64,000 nucleotides of DNA from Spirosoma oryzicola (GCF_021233055.1 NZ_CP089542.1:62001-126000); one strand, 5' to 3'; numbered from the stretch's first letter, positions 17,712-26,630 are shown. The notes: generated by a model not told the origin, from the sequence alone. Translations and numbers: made by a program.

Positions 17712-17765
17712 ATCGTTTAAAACCACGTTCCTGGCTCTAGGGCTCTTTATCATCTTGTAGAATTT

Positions 17766-17819
17766 AAGCATAACGTTTCCGTGACTTTCCTGCCGGAGAG
17801 ACACGGAAACGTTATGCTT
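17766..17819. terminator. Bidirectional terminator, 18-bp perfect stem
   Basis: AAGCATAACGTTTCCGTG (17766-17783) and CACGGAAACGTTATGCTT (17802-17819) are exact reverse complements with an 18-base loop. It lies between the convergent M48 and SnoaL-like genes, so it can serve both strands. Confidence 0.8.
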
Positions 17820-17854
17820 TGATAATGGTCAAAAAAAAGGCCAGTTTCTTACGA

Positions 17855-18202
17855 CTACGCTTTAATGACAAATGCCTTTAGTTCAGCCATTTTGCCTTCA
17901 CTAAAGCGCCATACGTCACAGTACGAATAAGGAATGGTTACCCCTGTTTCGTCTTTGAGATTAATCCGGCCAATGGCGGTAACAAAATCGCCCTCGGCAA
18001 TCAACTGCTCGACCATAAATACCGGAGGTTCTGCGTATGCCGTTGCCATCCACTGTCGAACCGCTTCTTTGCCTTGTAGGGTTTGCTCACCCACAAATAC
18101 CCATTGGGTGTCTTCGGTACAATGAGCTAGAAAACCCTCATTATCGCCCTTGGTGACAGCCGCGTTTGCCTTTTCTAAGACTGCTTTGTTCGTTTCACTC
18201 AT
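17855..18202 (-). CDS. SnoaL-like NTF2-fold protein
   Basis: 115 residues, cytoplasmic. Sequence follows the NTF2/ketosteroid-isomerase pattern: helix at the N-terminus, LAHCTEDTQWVFVGEQTLQGKE, then FMVEQLIAEGDFVTAIGRI and VWRFSEGKMAELKAFV. Members include small isomerases and binding proteins; the substrate is unknown. It is divergent from the radical SAM gene at 18347, with a short inverted repeat between them. Confidence 0.85.
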   Translation of the reverse strand: MSETNKAVLEKANAAVTKGDNEGFLAHCTEDTQWVFVGEQTLQGKEAVRQWMATAYAEPPVFMVEQLIAEGDFVTAIGRINLKDETGVTIPYSYCDVWRFSEGKMAELKAFVIKA

Positions 18203-18260
18203 AAAGTTGAATGGCTAGTAAGAAGTAGCGGTTGCTTACCGCTATGAACGCTAAAATGAC

Positions 18261-18282
18261 ACAATAATACTGTTGTTATTGT
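18261..18282. promoter_or_regulatory. Operator-like inverted repeat
   Basis: ACAATAA (18261-18267) and TTATTGT (18276-18282) form a 7-base inverted repeat in the divergent region between the SnoaL-like gene and the radical SAM gene. This is symmetry only; no protein is linked to it. Confidence 0.3.
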
Positions 18283-18346
18283 CATGTTTGCCTTTGATAG
18301 GAGGGCAAGTTATGGTATTTTTATTGTTGACAAACTAGAGTTCCAG

Positions 18347-19606
18347 ATGGTGAATGATCGAGTGATAGAGAAACTGGAAATTCTATCCGATGCGGCAAAA
18401 TATGATGTATCCTGCTCGTCCAGTCAGAGCAAACGAGCCAACAAGGACAAGGGGTTAGGGGATACCAAAGGCTATGGCATTTGTCATTCCTTTACCGAAG
18501 ATGGTCGCTGCGTGTCCCTGCTGAAAATTCTATTGACCAATCATTGTATTTTCGATTGCGCGTATTGCGTGAGTCGGAAGAGCAATGATGTCAAACGGGC
18601 TGCCTTTACGGTCGATGAGGTCGTTGATCTGACGATTAATTTCTACCGTCGAAACTACATTGAAGGGCTTTTTCTGAGTTCAGGAATCTTCGATAGTCCG
18701 GACTACACGATGGAACGCTTAGTGCGAATTGCCAAAAAGCTACGCACGGAGCATCGGTTTAATGGTTACATCCACTTGAAAGCCATTCCGGGAGCCAGTG
18801 AAGAGCTGATCAAAGAAGCGGGTTTGTACGCTGACCGCTTGAGCGTCAATGTGGAAATGCCTACTGAACAAAGCTTGAAACTGCTCGCACCGGAAAAAAA
18901 CCATCAGGATGTGATCCGGCCCATGACGTATCTGAAGACCGAGATTGCGGGCCACAAAGAAGAACGCAAAAACAACCCCAAAGCACCTAGTTTTGCTCCC
19001 GCTGGTCAGAGTACGCAAATGGTGATTGGTGCCACAAAAGAAACCGATCTGGATATTCTGGGTATGACCAATCACTTCTACAATCAACTGAGCCTGAAGC
19101 GGGTGTACTATTCAGGCTATGTACCTATCAGTGAGGACAATCGGCTGCCATTGATCGGTACACCCGTTCCCATCATCCGGGAAAATCGGCTTTATCAGGC
19201 CGACTGGCTACTGCGCTATTATGGCTTCGGCTTTACCGAACTGGTTGGCGCTACTCAGCCAAATCTGGACCTGGATGTAGACCCCAAACTGGGCTGGGCC
19301 TTACGAAACTTGGATCAGTTTCCGGTCGATGTCAATACGGCTGATATCGAGCTAATCAAACGCATCCCCGGCATTGGCTTTCAAAGTGCCCAGAAAATTG
19401 TGGCTGCGCGTCGGTTCAGACGGCTCAAGGCCGAGCACCTACAGAAGATGGGCATCGCTTACAATCGAGCCCGCTATTTTCTGGCATTCAGTCAGCCGTT
19501 TGCTCCCCAACCCGATTATACCCCTTCGCAACTTAAACGACTGATTCTGACGGTGCAAAAAAGCAAATACCAGTCTACTTTTTCGAATCAGTTAAGTTTA
19601 TTTTGA
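18347..19606 (+). CDS. DNA modification/repair radical SAM protein (TIGR03916 type)
   Basis: 419 residues from ATG 18347; the frame opens at ATG 18284 but family members begin near the motif VIEKLEILSDAAKYDVSCSS. The 4Fe-4S-binding cysteines are in NHCIFDCAYC (Cys67, Cys71, Cys74), with the spacing C-x3-C-x2-C. A C-terminal helix-hairpin-helix (VNTADIELIKRIPGIGFQSA) suggests DNA contact. This family always pairs with a DUF4130 protein; that gene starts 4 bases after the stop here. It is thought to act in DNA metabolism; its reaction is unproven. Confidence 0.93.
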   Translation: MVNDRVIEKLEILSDAAKYDVSCSSSQSKRANKDKGLGDTKGYGICHSFTEDGRCVSLLKILLTNHCIFDCAYCVSRKSNDVKRAAFTVDEVVDLTINFYRRNYIEGLFLSSGIFDSPDYTMERLVRIAKKLRTEHRFNGYIHLKAIPGASEELIKEAGLYADRLSVNVEMPTEQSLKLLAPEKNHQDVIRPMTYLKTEIAGHKEERKNNPKAPSFAPAGQSTQMVIGATKETDLDILGMTNHFYNQLSLKRVYYSGYVPISEDNRLPLIGTPVPIIRENRLYQADWLLRYYGFGFTELVGATQPNLDLDVDPKLGWALRNLDQFPVDVNTADIELIKRIPGIGFQSAQKIVAARRFRRLKAEHLQKMGIAYNRARYFLAFSQPFAPQPDYTPSQLKRLILTVQKSKYQSTFSNQLSLF

Positions 19607-19610
19607 TCGG

Positions 19611-20378
19611 ATGACGAGTATAGTATACGATGGAACGTATGAAGGTTGGCTCACGGCTATCTTTGCCATTTACGACCACAAACTAACGGACGTTGCGTTT
19701 TCCCGTTCGGAAGCGTCTACAGGCTCGTTATTTAGCAGGACTCATTCGGTGACCACCGACGAAGTGAAAGCAGAGCGGGTATTGACGGGCTTACGAAAGC
19801 GATTGTCGGAAGAAGGCATGACCCGACTTTACAAAACGTTTCTTTCTGACCTCGACCGACCCGACGATATGATGTGGAGCTTTGTCAGTCATGTCTTTGC
19901 GAGTGCCCAGAATGTGGAAGAGGACTACGCTCACCCGGCGGTTTGGGCCGTTAAGCAGGCAGCCAAGCGGGTGCAACGGGAAGCGCATCGAATGGAAGCG
20001 TTTGTTCGTTTCAAGCTCACCTCCGACCAGTTGTATTACGCGCTCATTGAACCGGATTGCGATGTACTGGGTTTGATCTGCCCTCACTTTGAAAGCCGGT
20101 ATGCCGATCAACACTGGCTCATTTACGATGCCAAGCGTCGGTATGGCATTTATTATGATTTAGAGAAAGCAACGACTGTAACGCTCGGCGTTCAGGATGG
20201 CCGGACTAATCGTACTGGGCTTGTGGCTGAGATCAGTGATGAAGGCGAGGCATTTTACCAGGAACTCTGGCGTCGCTATTTCAAGAGCGTAACCATCGAT
20301 GCCCGCAAGAATAAGCGCCTTCAACTTCAGCATATGCCCAAACGATATTGGAGGTATTTAACCGAAAAAATGCCTTAG
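19611..20378 (+). CDS. DUF4130-type DNA metabolism protein (TIGR03915), UDG domain absent
   Basis: 255 residues. It starts VYDGTYEGWLTAIFAIY, the family's signature opening, and contains SDLDRPDDMMWSFVSH and the YYALIEPDCDVLGLICPHF block near residue 143. In many genomes this domain is fused to a uracil-DNA glycosylase; here it ends at residue 255 with KRYWRYLTEKMP, so it is the free form. It is 4 bases downstream of the radical SAM gene, a strong sign of a joint function. Confidence 0.92.
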   Translation: MTSIVYDGTYEGWLTAIFAIYDHKLTDVAFSRSEASTGSLFSRTHSVTTDEVKAERVLTGLRKRLSEEGMTRLYKTFLSDLDRPDDMMWSFVSHVFASAQNVEEDYAHPAVWAVKQAAKRVQREAHRMEAFVRFKLTSDQLYYALIEPDCDVLGLICPHFESRYADQHWLIYDAKRRYGIYYDLEKATTVTLGVQDGRTNRTGLVAEISDEGEAFYQELWRRYFKSVTIDARKNKRLQLQHMPKRYWRYLTEKMP

Positions 20379-20485
20379 GATGGCGTGGCAGTTTATACGA
20401 ATCGACCAGGTCCCGGCGGAAATATGATTACGATCAACAGTCCTCACCTAGTGCTATTACCTATCCGTTAATTACCTGCGCATCT

Positions 20486-21403
20486 ATGCTCAAAATTGGT
20501 ATCATTGGACTCGGCGATATTGCGACCAAGGCTTATCTGCCCCTCCTTGCAGCGCGGGCGGATATAGAAATTCATCTCTGCTCGACTACGACGGAGAAAA
20601 TGCAGCGAATAGCCGGGCAATACCGGATTAGTCACGTACACCCGGACATCAGCTCACTGATTATGGCCGGTATACAGGCCGTTTTTGTGCATGCGGCTAC
20701 GGTAGCACATCACGCGATTGTCGAGACGCTATTAGAGGCCAGGGTCGCGGTTTTTGTCGATAAGCCGCTGACGCTTCACTTCGCCCAAAGCGAACAACTA
20801 GTTAAGCTGGCTAAGCAAACGAACACGCTGCTAATGATCGGTTTCAACCGCCGGTATGCCCCAATTTATCGCCAGTTAAAAGCGGTTGACAAGCCGACAA
20901 TGATCCTGATGCAGAAGAACCGGCCCGTCTTGCCGGGCGAAATCCGGTCGTTTGTGCTGGACGATTTTATTCATGTGGTGGACACACTACGGTGGCTTTT
21001 TCCGTTTCCGATTGCCGATTGGCAAATCACGTATATGCGCGAGGACGATCAGCTCAAACAGTTGACGCTACAACTAAAAGCTCCACACGGAGAGACAGCA
21101 CTTGGGATTATGAACCGCAACACAGCGATAACCGAAGAGCGGCTGGAAATTATGTCAGCAAGTCAAAAATTAGTAGCCGTCAACATTTCCCAATTAATCC
21201 GGGAAAGTACATTGGGCAGTGACTACGTGCGCCAGAACGACTGGGAGCCAACCTTACACAAACGCGGTTTTGCCTTGATGGTCGACGATTTTCTGCGGGC
21301 TGTAGCCGGGGAGTGTTCACCGTATATTGATCTGGACGACGCGCTTATGAGCCACCAACTGTGTGAGCAAATTATAGAGAGGGTGATGAAAGAATCGTAT
21401 TAA
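20486..21403 (+). CDS. Gfo/Idh/MocA-family oxidoreductase
   Basis: 305 residues from ATG 20486, which begins the NAD(P)-binding motif MLKIGIIGLGDIATKAYLPL. The longer frame from 20348 adds 46 residues that overlap the DUF4130 gene and look non-coding. VDKPLTLH carries the conserved lysine (near residue 95) of the EKP motif, and FNRRYAP follows. These enzymes oxidise or reduce sugars and related compounds. Whether it belongs with the rSAM/DUF4130 pair is unclear; the gap to that pair is 107 bases. Confidence 0.87.
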   Translation: MLKIGIIGLGDIATKAYLPLLAARADIEIHLCSTTTEKMQRIAGQYRISHVHPDISSLIMAGIQAVFVHAATVAHHAIVETLLEARVAVFVDKPLTLHFAQSEQLVKLAKQTNTLLMIGFNRRYAPIYRQLKAVDKPTMILMQKNRPVLPGEIRSFVLDDFIHVVDTLRWLFPFPIADWQITYMREDDQLKQLTLQLKAPHGETALGIMNRNTAITEERLEIMSASQKLVAVNISQLIRESTLGSDYVRQNDWEPTLHKRGFALMVDDFLRAVAGECSPYIDLDDALMSHQLCEQIIERVMKESY

Positions 21404-21455
21404 ACTTTGTATAGTAGCTACTCTGCTTATTCAATGCTTGATTGAGGACCTCCTT

Positions 21456-22766
21456 ATGAAGATTCAAACGCTACTTTTCGTCCTCCTATTCTATAGTTCA
21501 ACGAAAGGCCAACAGGTGGCAACTCTGGTTGAACTACCCATAACTACAGCGAATGGATACGGGCCTTTTAGTGTCGGTTTTTCTCGCTTCACACCGGATG
21601 TGAACGATGGATCATACTGGAGCAAAATGCAGTTGTCCATCAAAGGAGTACCTGAGAACTGGACAAACGTAGAAAAGGCAATGGCCAGGGTTAATACTTG
21701 GCAACTCATCTATCAGAATGTAATAAGCGGTACCGTACCAAGATCCTGGTACAAGGGTTACCAACAAAGTAGTAAAATTAACCTGGACGACGCCCTTTTC
21801 TCTAAGCAACCGATTAAGTGTTACGTTTATCTAGTGAAGGGGTTCGATCAGAGTAAGGGCAAATGGTTGGTGCTGGTGGATACCAATAACAACCTTGATT
21901 TTAGCGACGAAACTCCTTTTGAAGCGGAAGAAATTAAGCCGGGTTCCATACCGGACAATGTTGCCGATGCCCGTTTAGTCATGTACCAATCCTATCAAAA
22001 AGGAAAGATTATTACGTCTCGTATACCGTTGGTTGTCAAACGGATGGGCAATGATTTGTTTTTCAATTTTCCTCAATACGCCAAAGCTACTTTTCGACAC
22101 GCAGACGAACGAATCGATTTGGTTATCACAAACGGATTTGCAGGATTAGATTACATTGGTTCTACGTCAATTGCACAGACACCTCGCTGGTTTTGGCAAA
22201 AGGCAGTTAGCCAGAAAGACCTGACTGAAATAGGCGATGTTATCACCCTTGGTGGTCGTAAATACAAAAATAAAGGGGTTAATACATTCACCAATACCTT
22301 ACAGTTGGAACCCTTAGCCACTAACACGATTGATTACTCCCTAAGGACTGGTCGCTCGTTTCGACCTTTTATCGCTCGCGAGTTCACCACCGGAAATTCG
22401 ATCTCACTGAGTAGCTTGAAAGGTAAATATGTTTTTGTCGAATTTTGGGGTACTTGGTGTTCCCCCTGTGTATCGACTCTACCAACGTTGAAGCGGCTTT
22501 ATAAGCGACTTAATAAAAACCGTTTCGAATTTATCGGTATTGTAAGCAGGGACAGTCCAGAACATTTACGAGATTTTCTGAAGAAGCATGACGTAAGGTG
22601 GCCTCAACTATTGTCCAATGGCCCGGACGGTTTGGTTGATCAGTACCATGTTACGGCCTATCCAACGAGTGTACTGCTTAACCCAAATGGCAAAATAGTA
22701 GCTGCTGACCTAAGCATGGAAAAGTTAGAAGCCAAACTAAACGAATTGAACAAACTGGAAGAGTAA
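21456..22766 (+). CDS. TlpA-type thioredoxin-fold protein, secreted
   Basis: 436 residues from ATG 21456 (an upstream start at 21438 would precede the signal peptide MKIQTLLFVLLFYSSTKGQ). The first 300 residues are a beta-rich region I cannot name. The C-terminal 130 form a TlpA/AhpC-like thioredoxin domain with WGTWCSPC (Cys335, Cys338) and a cis-proline in VTAYPTSVLL. It likely keeps periplasmic thiols or c-type cytochrome apoproteins reduced. Stand-alone; 52 bases after the preceding oxidoreductase. Confidence 0.87.
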   Translation: MKIQTLLFVLLFYSSTKGQQVATLVELPITTANGYGPFSVGFSRFTPDVNDGSYWSKMQLSIKGVPENWTNVEKAMARVNTWQLIYQNVISGTVPRSWYKGYQQSSKINLDDALFSKQPIKCYVYLVKGFDQSKGKWLVLVDTNNNLDFSDETPFEAEEIKPGSIPDNVADARLVMYQSYQKGKIITSRIPLVVKRMGNDLFFNFPQYAKATFRHADERIDLVITNGFAGLDYIGSTSIAQTPRWFWQKAVSQKDLTEIGDVITLGGRKYKNKGVNTFTNTLQLEPLATNTIDYSLRTGRSFRPFIAREFTTGNSISLSSLKGKYVFVEFWGTWCSPCVSTLPTLKRLYKRLNKNRFEFIGIVSRDSPEHLRDFLKKHDVRWPQLLSNGPDGLVDQYHVTAYPTSVLLNPNGKIVAADLSMEKLEAKLNELNKLEE

Positions 22767-22815
22767 ATCATACTAACTCTCTCAGGTAAAAAAATTTGTA
22801 CACCGACGGTAAAGT

Positions 22816-23712
22816 TCAGTTTGACTTAGCGAAGTGATCGTAAGCTAGTTTAGCGATATCGGCGATGATCTGCTCATTCGTCTCCATACTTTCGGTTGAG
22901 TTCATGACGAAGACGCTGATGGCTATAGCCTTGCTGTTTGGCAACACGATATAGCCCGCATCGTTGACAGCACCCGTCAGGCCTTCTTTGTTAGTTCCTG
23001 ACGTACCGGTCTTGTGGGCCACTACTGTACCGGCGGGCAGCAATTTCTTAAGTCGATCTTGTCCGGTTGTTGTCCCAACCATGACCTTCCACAGAAAATC
23101 GTGACTGCTAGCGGACAGAACCTTACGCTGGTAAACCAGCTTTAGCAAATCCAGCATCGCCTTTGGTGTTGTCCAATTCGTGTACTGAACGTCCCAATTA
23201 CCTTTGGCCTGCATCATTTCCTCGGTATGGCGTATGGCTACATCCTGAATACCAAGCTGATGAATAAAAGCGTCCACCTGCTTGGGGCCACCCAATAGGC
23301 GGAAGAGGTAATCGCAGGCGCTACCATCGCTATCAGCGACCGTATACCGGATTATATCGGCTAAGGGTAAATCGACTTCCCCGTTCGGATAGGCTTCCCC
23401 CATCGGACTGTGCAGACCAGGTACCAGATCACTCTTTTTCACGCGCATCTTTTGCGTGAGCCGAAATCGTCCCTTATCGACTTCCCGCAACACCGCTAAG
23501 GCCACGTGAAACTTGTACACACTTTGCATGGGCATGTGCTTGTTGCCGTTAATGGTCAACGTCTGTTGACTACCAACGTCATAAATGCCTACACCCACTG
23601 TTGCTTTCTTACTGTTGACGACCTGTTCGATTTTTGTCTGCAACCGGTCGATTTGGGCAGATACTGGTGAAACCAGACAAAGGAGTCCGATAAAGAGTAA
23701 AATGATTCTCAC
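22816..23712 (-). CDS. Class A beta-lactamase with SDG in place of SDN
   Basis: 298 residues from GTG 23712, which starts a signal peptide (RIILLFIGLLCLVSPVSAQ). A GTG at 23796 overlaps the previous gene's stop as GTGA and would add 28 residues; coupling through it is possible. Motifs: active-site SVYK, SDG (in VADSDGSACDYL) where class A enzymes normally have SDN, the Glu in RHTEEMMQ and HKTGTSG. The long loop around PKAMLDLLKL fits subclass A2 (the CfxA/CepA/PER side of the family). It should hydrolyse penicillins or cephalosporins, but the Asn-to-Gly change may alter the spectrum or rate. Confidence 0.88.
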   Translation of the reverse strand: MRIILLFIGLLCLVSPVSAQIDRLQTKIEQVVNSKKATVGVGIYDVGSQQTLTINGNKHMPMQSVYKFHVALAVLREVDKGRFRLTQKMRVKKSDLVPGLHSPMGEAYPNGEVDLPLADIIRYTVADSDGSACDYLFRLLGGPKQVDAFIHQLGIQDVAIRHTEEMMQAKGNWDVQYTNWTTPKAMLDLLKLVYQRKVLSASSHDFLWKVMVGTTTGQDRLKKLLPAGTVVAHKTGTSGTNKEGLTGAVNDAGYIVLPNSKAIAISVFVMNSTESMETNEQIIADIAKLAYDHFAKSN

Positions 23713-23792
23713 GATTATAGCGAATGGAATGTGTGTTTTAGCCGCAAAGATAGAATGTGCAAAACCATCCTTACTGATTGCGGATGAACTAT

Positions 23793-24866
23793 TCACGAAA
23801 ATGATACGGCTGATGTAAGCTGAGCAGCCAGTCTTTTAGCCGCTACGACAGCCCCTTCCATATAGCCGGGTGATTCATTGGACGTTTCCGTACCACCGAA
23901 GTATAATTTCTCGTTCAGATACGCCTGGTGCAACAACGGGTGGCCGTTGTTTTGATGGGGCCGATGAATCACCGGATTGCCAGCTACGAGAAATTCGTCG
24001 TTCCATAGTTTATCGAAATAAGCCGTAGGTTGTAGCGCTTCAGAGCCAAATAGCTCGCCTAACTGACGCAATACTAACTCCTTACGGACTTCCTGCGTAA
24101 AAGACGCAGATCCTCCGTTTAAGAATCCGGTGAACCCATACCGCTGGCCGTCAGCACTGGTATGGTCGTACATCTCAACGACAATATCCGCCTGGCTGTA
24201 GAGCATTCCCGAATACCCATTCGTGCGCCAAAAAGGAGTAGCGTATTCAACCGCAAATTTGATAGAGCCACCCATCCAGGTTTGAACCGTCGGTAACAGT
24301 TCACCAACCGCGAGGGGCAGTTCAGGTGTTATTTTCACTTTTGAGGATACTACAGGAAGAGGTATACAACTCACGACTCGATTAGCGTGGTATTTTTGAC
24401 CGGTCGTCGTTTCGACAATGACTCCTTCCGGAACTTCCCGAATTCCGGTCACTTCGGTATTTACGTGAATGGACGAGGTATCAAGTTGTTTTGCCAGTGC
24501 CTCAATCAGCTGTCCGGTTCCTGCTGCCAACCGATAGGACGGCGACTGAGAAGCAGGAATAAAAAACTGTTGAGAAGGCTCGAAGGATTTGGACTGAAAC
24601 AAAGAAATACCTTCCGAAAATTGAGGAAAGATAGTCAGTCCCAATTCCTCAATAAGCGCCAGCAGATTAGGATGCTTAGTGGAGAACCAGGTAGCGCCCA
24701 GCTCCAGTGGGGTAGCCAAAACACCCGCTACCGTATGGATTCGTCCACCTAATCGGGGACTGGCTTCCAGAATAGTGACGTTAACTGGTTGGTCGCGTAG
24801 ATAATAAGCTAAACTTAGTCCGCTTAATCCTCCACCGATGATGATAATACTGTCATTAGATTCCAT
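23793..24866 (-). CDS. FAD-dependent amine oxidase-like protein
   Basis: 357 residues. The N-terminal dinucleotide motif is IIIIGGGLSGLSLAYYL, followed by ILEASPRLGGRI with the glutamate and arginines of the flavin monoamine oxidase family, and FGGTETSNESPGYMEGA near the C-terminus contacts the FAD. It is shorter than typical monoamine oxidases and has no signal peptide. The gene's TGA overlaps a GTG that can begin the beta-lactamase frame, so the two are tightly linked on the minus strand. Substrate unknown. Confidence 0.88.
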   Translation of the reverse strand: MESNDSIIIIGGGLSGLSLAYYLRDQPVNVTILEASPRLGGRIHTVAGVLATPLELGATWFSTKHPNLLALIEELGLTIFPQFSEGISLFQSKSFEPSQQFFIPASQSPSYRLAAGTGQLIEALAKQLDTSSIHVNTEVTGIREVPEGVIVETTTGQKYHANRVVSCIPLPVVSSKVKITPELPLAVGELLPTVQTWMGGSIKFAVEYATPFWRTNGYSGMLYSQADIVVEMYDHTSADGQRYGFTGFLNGGSASFTQEVRKELVLRQLGELFGSEALQPTAYFDKLWNDEFLVAGNPVIHRPHQNNGHPLLHQAYLNEKLYFGGTETSNESPGYMEGAVVAAKRLAAQLTSAVSFS

Positions 24867-25071
24867 TCGACAAAATTACTCGCCCCTGTAAGCTTTACGA
24901 ACTCTTATCAAAAAATCAAGGCAAGATGATGGTGTCGGCGGAGACGCCCGCCCGGTTCACAAAACCGCCACCATTCCCAAACCATTAAGCCGGAAGTGCT
25001 TGGTCTTTCCAGGCGAAAAAAATTTAACCTACCGTTGAACAGACAATCAACTATTTCAACTATGTTTGCAA

Positions 25072-25093
25072 AAACATACTAGTTAGTATTTTA
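25072..25093. promoter_or_regulatory. Probable TetR operator 1
   Basis: AAACATACT, four bases (AGTT), then AGTATTTTA, ending at the ATG of the TetR gene. It matches the perfect palindrome at 25695-25716 in both half-sites and spacing. Position over the start region suggests autorepression. Confidence 0.75.
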
Positions 25094-25680
25094 TGTCAAA
25101 AGCAGCCCTGACCCGGTTTACGATTCTACAGAAGGCGTTGGAACTCATCTACCGGAACGGGTATCAAGCAACCAGTATTGATGACATTATTGCCACGACA
25201 CAGCTTACCAAAGGAGCACTCTTTTATCATTTTAAGAACAAGGAAGAGATGGGACTTGCCATTATCAATGAAATCTTGGCTCCCAACCTGCTTCCTTACA
25301 TGAAGGACACATTGTCTAGAACCACAGACATACGGTTAAACCTATATTCTATGATGGAAAATTTGCTGCTTACAAACACTTTTTTCAATGTAGATTACGG
25401 TTGTCCGGCTGTTAACCTGATTGAAGAGATGGCGCCTGTCAATCCGCAGTTTAAACAGGCATTATTACGGATTATGCAGCAATGGCACTCTGCTATCGAG
25501 GCTGCTATCGTTCATGCCCAGGATGAGAACCAGCTTAATAGCAAGCACAATCCCGCTTACCTGGCAACTTATATCATCTCGAACTATTCTGGCATACGAA
25601 ATACCGGTAAAGTGATGGGACAAACGGCCTACACGGCTTTTCTGAGCGAATACCAAAAATTTCTTTTACAGCTTGATTAA
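25093..25680 (+). CDS. TetR/AcrR-family repressor
   Basis: 195 residues. The N-terminal helix-turn-helix (LIYRNGYQATSIDDIIATTQ, then LTKGALFYHFKNKEEMG) is typical of TetR. The C-terminal two-thirds is a helical ligand-binding and dimerisation domain (MMENLLLTNTFFNVDYGCPAV) close to the TetR_C_6-like group. Matching palindromes lie at its own start and just before the next gene, so it probably represses itself and the two membrane proteins that follow. The inducer is unknown. Confidence 0.92.
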   Translation: MSKAALTRFTILQKALELIYRNGYQATSIDDIIATTQLTKGALFYHFKNKEEMGLAIINEILAPNLLPYMKDTLSRTTDIRLNLYSMMENLLLTNTFFNVDYGCPAVNLIEEMAPVNPQFKQALLRIMQQWHSAIEAAIVHAQDENQLNSKHNPAYLATYIISNYSGIRNTGKVMGQTAYTAFLSEYQKFLLQLD

Positions 25681-25694
25681 TTTTTTTTACCCAA

Positions 25695-25716
25695 AAACAT
25701 ACTGATCAGTATGTTT
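25695..25716. promoter_or_regulatory. Probable TetR operator 2 (perfect 22-bp palindrome)
   Basis: AAACATACT, GATC, AGTATGTTT is fully self-complementary. It lies 11 bases before the ATG at 25727, between the repressor and its likely target gene, and repeats the half-sites of operator 1. Confidence 0.85.
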
Positions 25717-25726
25717 ATCCTTCTAA

Positions 25727-26191
25727 ATGATGTATTCAGTTCTCCTCTTTCTTCACTCATGCTGGCGCTGGCTTGTTCTAATCAGCCTTGTTTACGCTAT
25801 TTACAGTGCTTACACGGGCTTCTATCGAAGGCAGGTATTCACAACTGCTATCAACAGCCTTCGTCACTGGACCGCAACGATTGCCCATATACAGCTGCTT
25901 TTAGGGATGGCGCTGTACGTTCAAAGCCCAGTTGTTAAGCTGTCCATGGGAGATAATCCTGACAAGTGGATCAATGAACAACTATTTTTCCGTTACGTCC
26001 ATCTGGCAATGATGCTGGTAGCCGTGGTTTTGATCACTATCGGATCGGCCAAGGCTAAGCGAGCAAAAGACGACGCAGAAAAGTATAGGACAATGCTGAC
26101 GTGGTTTAGCTGGGGGCTGGTCATTCTTCTCATGGCAATACCTTGGCCATTTTCACCACTGGCCAACAGACCTTACATCCGGAGTTTTTAA
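25727..26191 (+). CDS. Four-helix membrane protein, TetR-controlled
   Basis: 154 residues with four likely membrane segments (LFLHSCWRWLVLISLVYAIY, TIAHIQLLLGMALYV, VHLAMMLVAVVLITIGSA and FSWGLVILLMAIPW). Histidines inside or next to segments 1-3 (HSCWRW, RHWTATIAH, YVHLAMM) recall small cytochrome-b-like or heme-binding membrane proteins, but I do not name a family. It starts at ATG 25727 (a second ATG follows at 25730) directly after a TetR operator and is followed by a DUF3817 protein. Confidence 0.75.
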   Translation: MMYSVLLFLHSCWRWLVLISLVYAIYSAYTGFYRRQVFTTAINSLRHWTATIAHIQLLLGMALYVQSPVVKLSMGDNPDKWINEQLFFRYVHLAMMLVAVVLITIGSAKAKRAKDDAEKYRTMLTWFSWGLVILLMAIPWPFSPLANRPYIRSF

Positions 26192-26250
26192 TCCCTGCCG
26201 TTAAACCGAGTTCAAACCAAAGTTACAATTAGCTCTCAAACAGTATTTCT

Positions 26251-26568
26251 ATGATTACATTACTTAAAACTCCGGTTGGCCGACTGCGTGTACTGGGCTA
26301 TCTGGAAGGTATTTCCCTTATTATGCTCCTCTTTGTTGCAGTTCCGTTAAAATACTGGAATGGTAACCCTGCGCTGGTCAAAGCGTTGGGCCCTGTACAT
26401 GGTTTGCTTTTCCTTTGGTTTGTTTTCAACACCCTAAGCGTGGGTGTTGAGCAACGATGGAAATTTCAACAAACTACCTGGAAAGTGCTCATTGCCTGCA
26501 TAATTCCTTTTGGTACTTTCTACATCGACCGGTATATTCTAAAGGACGCTTTTGCCAAACAAGAGTAA
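26251..26568 (+). CDS. DUF3817 integral membrane protein
   Basis: 105 residues with three membrane segments. GRLRVLGYLEGISLIMLLFV at the start, PLKYWNGNPALVKALGPVHG in the middle and PFGTFYIDRY at the end match the DUF3817 family (PF12823) layout. Role unknown. It lies 59 bases after the four-helix protein and is probably in the same TetR-controlled unit, which ends at the hairpin at 26631. Confidence 0.88.
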   Translation: MITLLKTPVGRLRVLGYLEGISLIMLLFVAVPLKYWNGNPALVKALGPVHGLLFLWFVFNTLSVGVEQRWKFQQTTWKVLIACIIPFGTFYIDRYILKDAFAKQE

Positions 26569-26630
26569 AGGTATTAGAGGGTCATTTGCTATTTTTTGAC
26601 ATTGGATTCGACTATCAGTTGATGGAGTAC

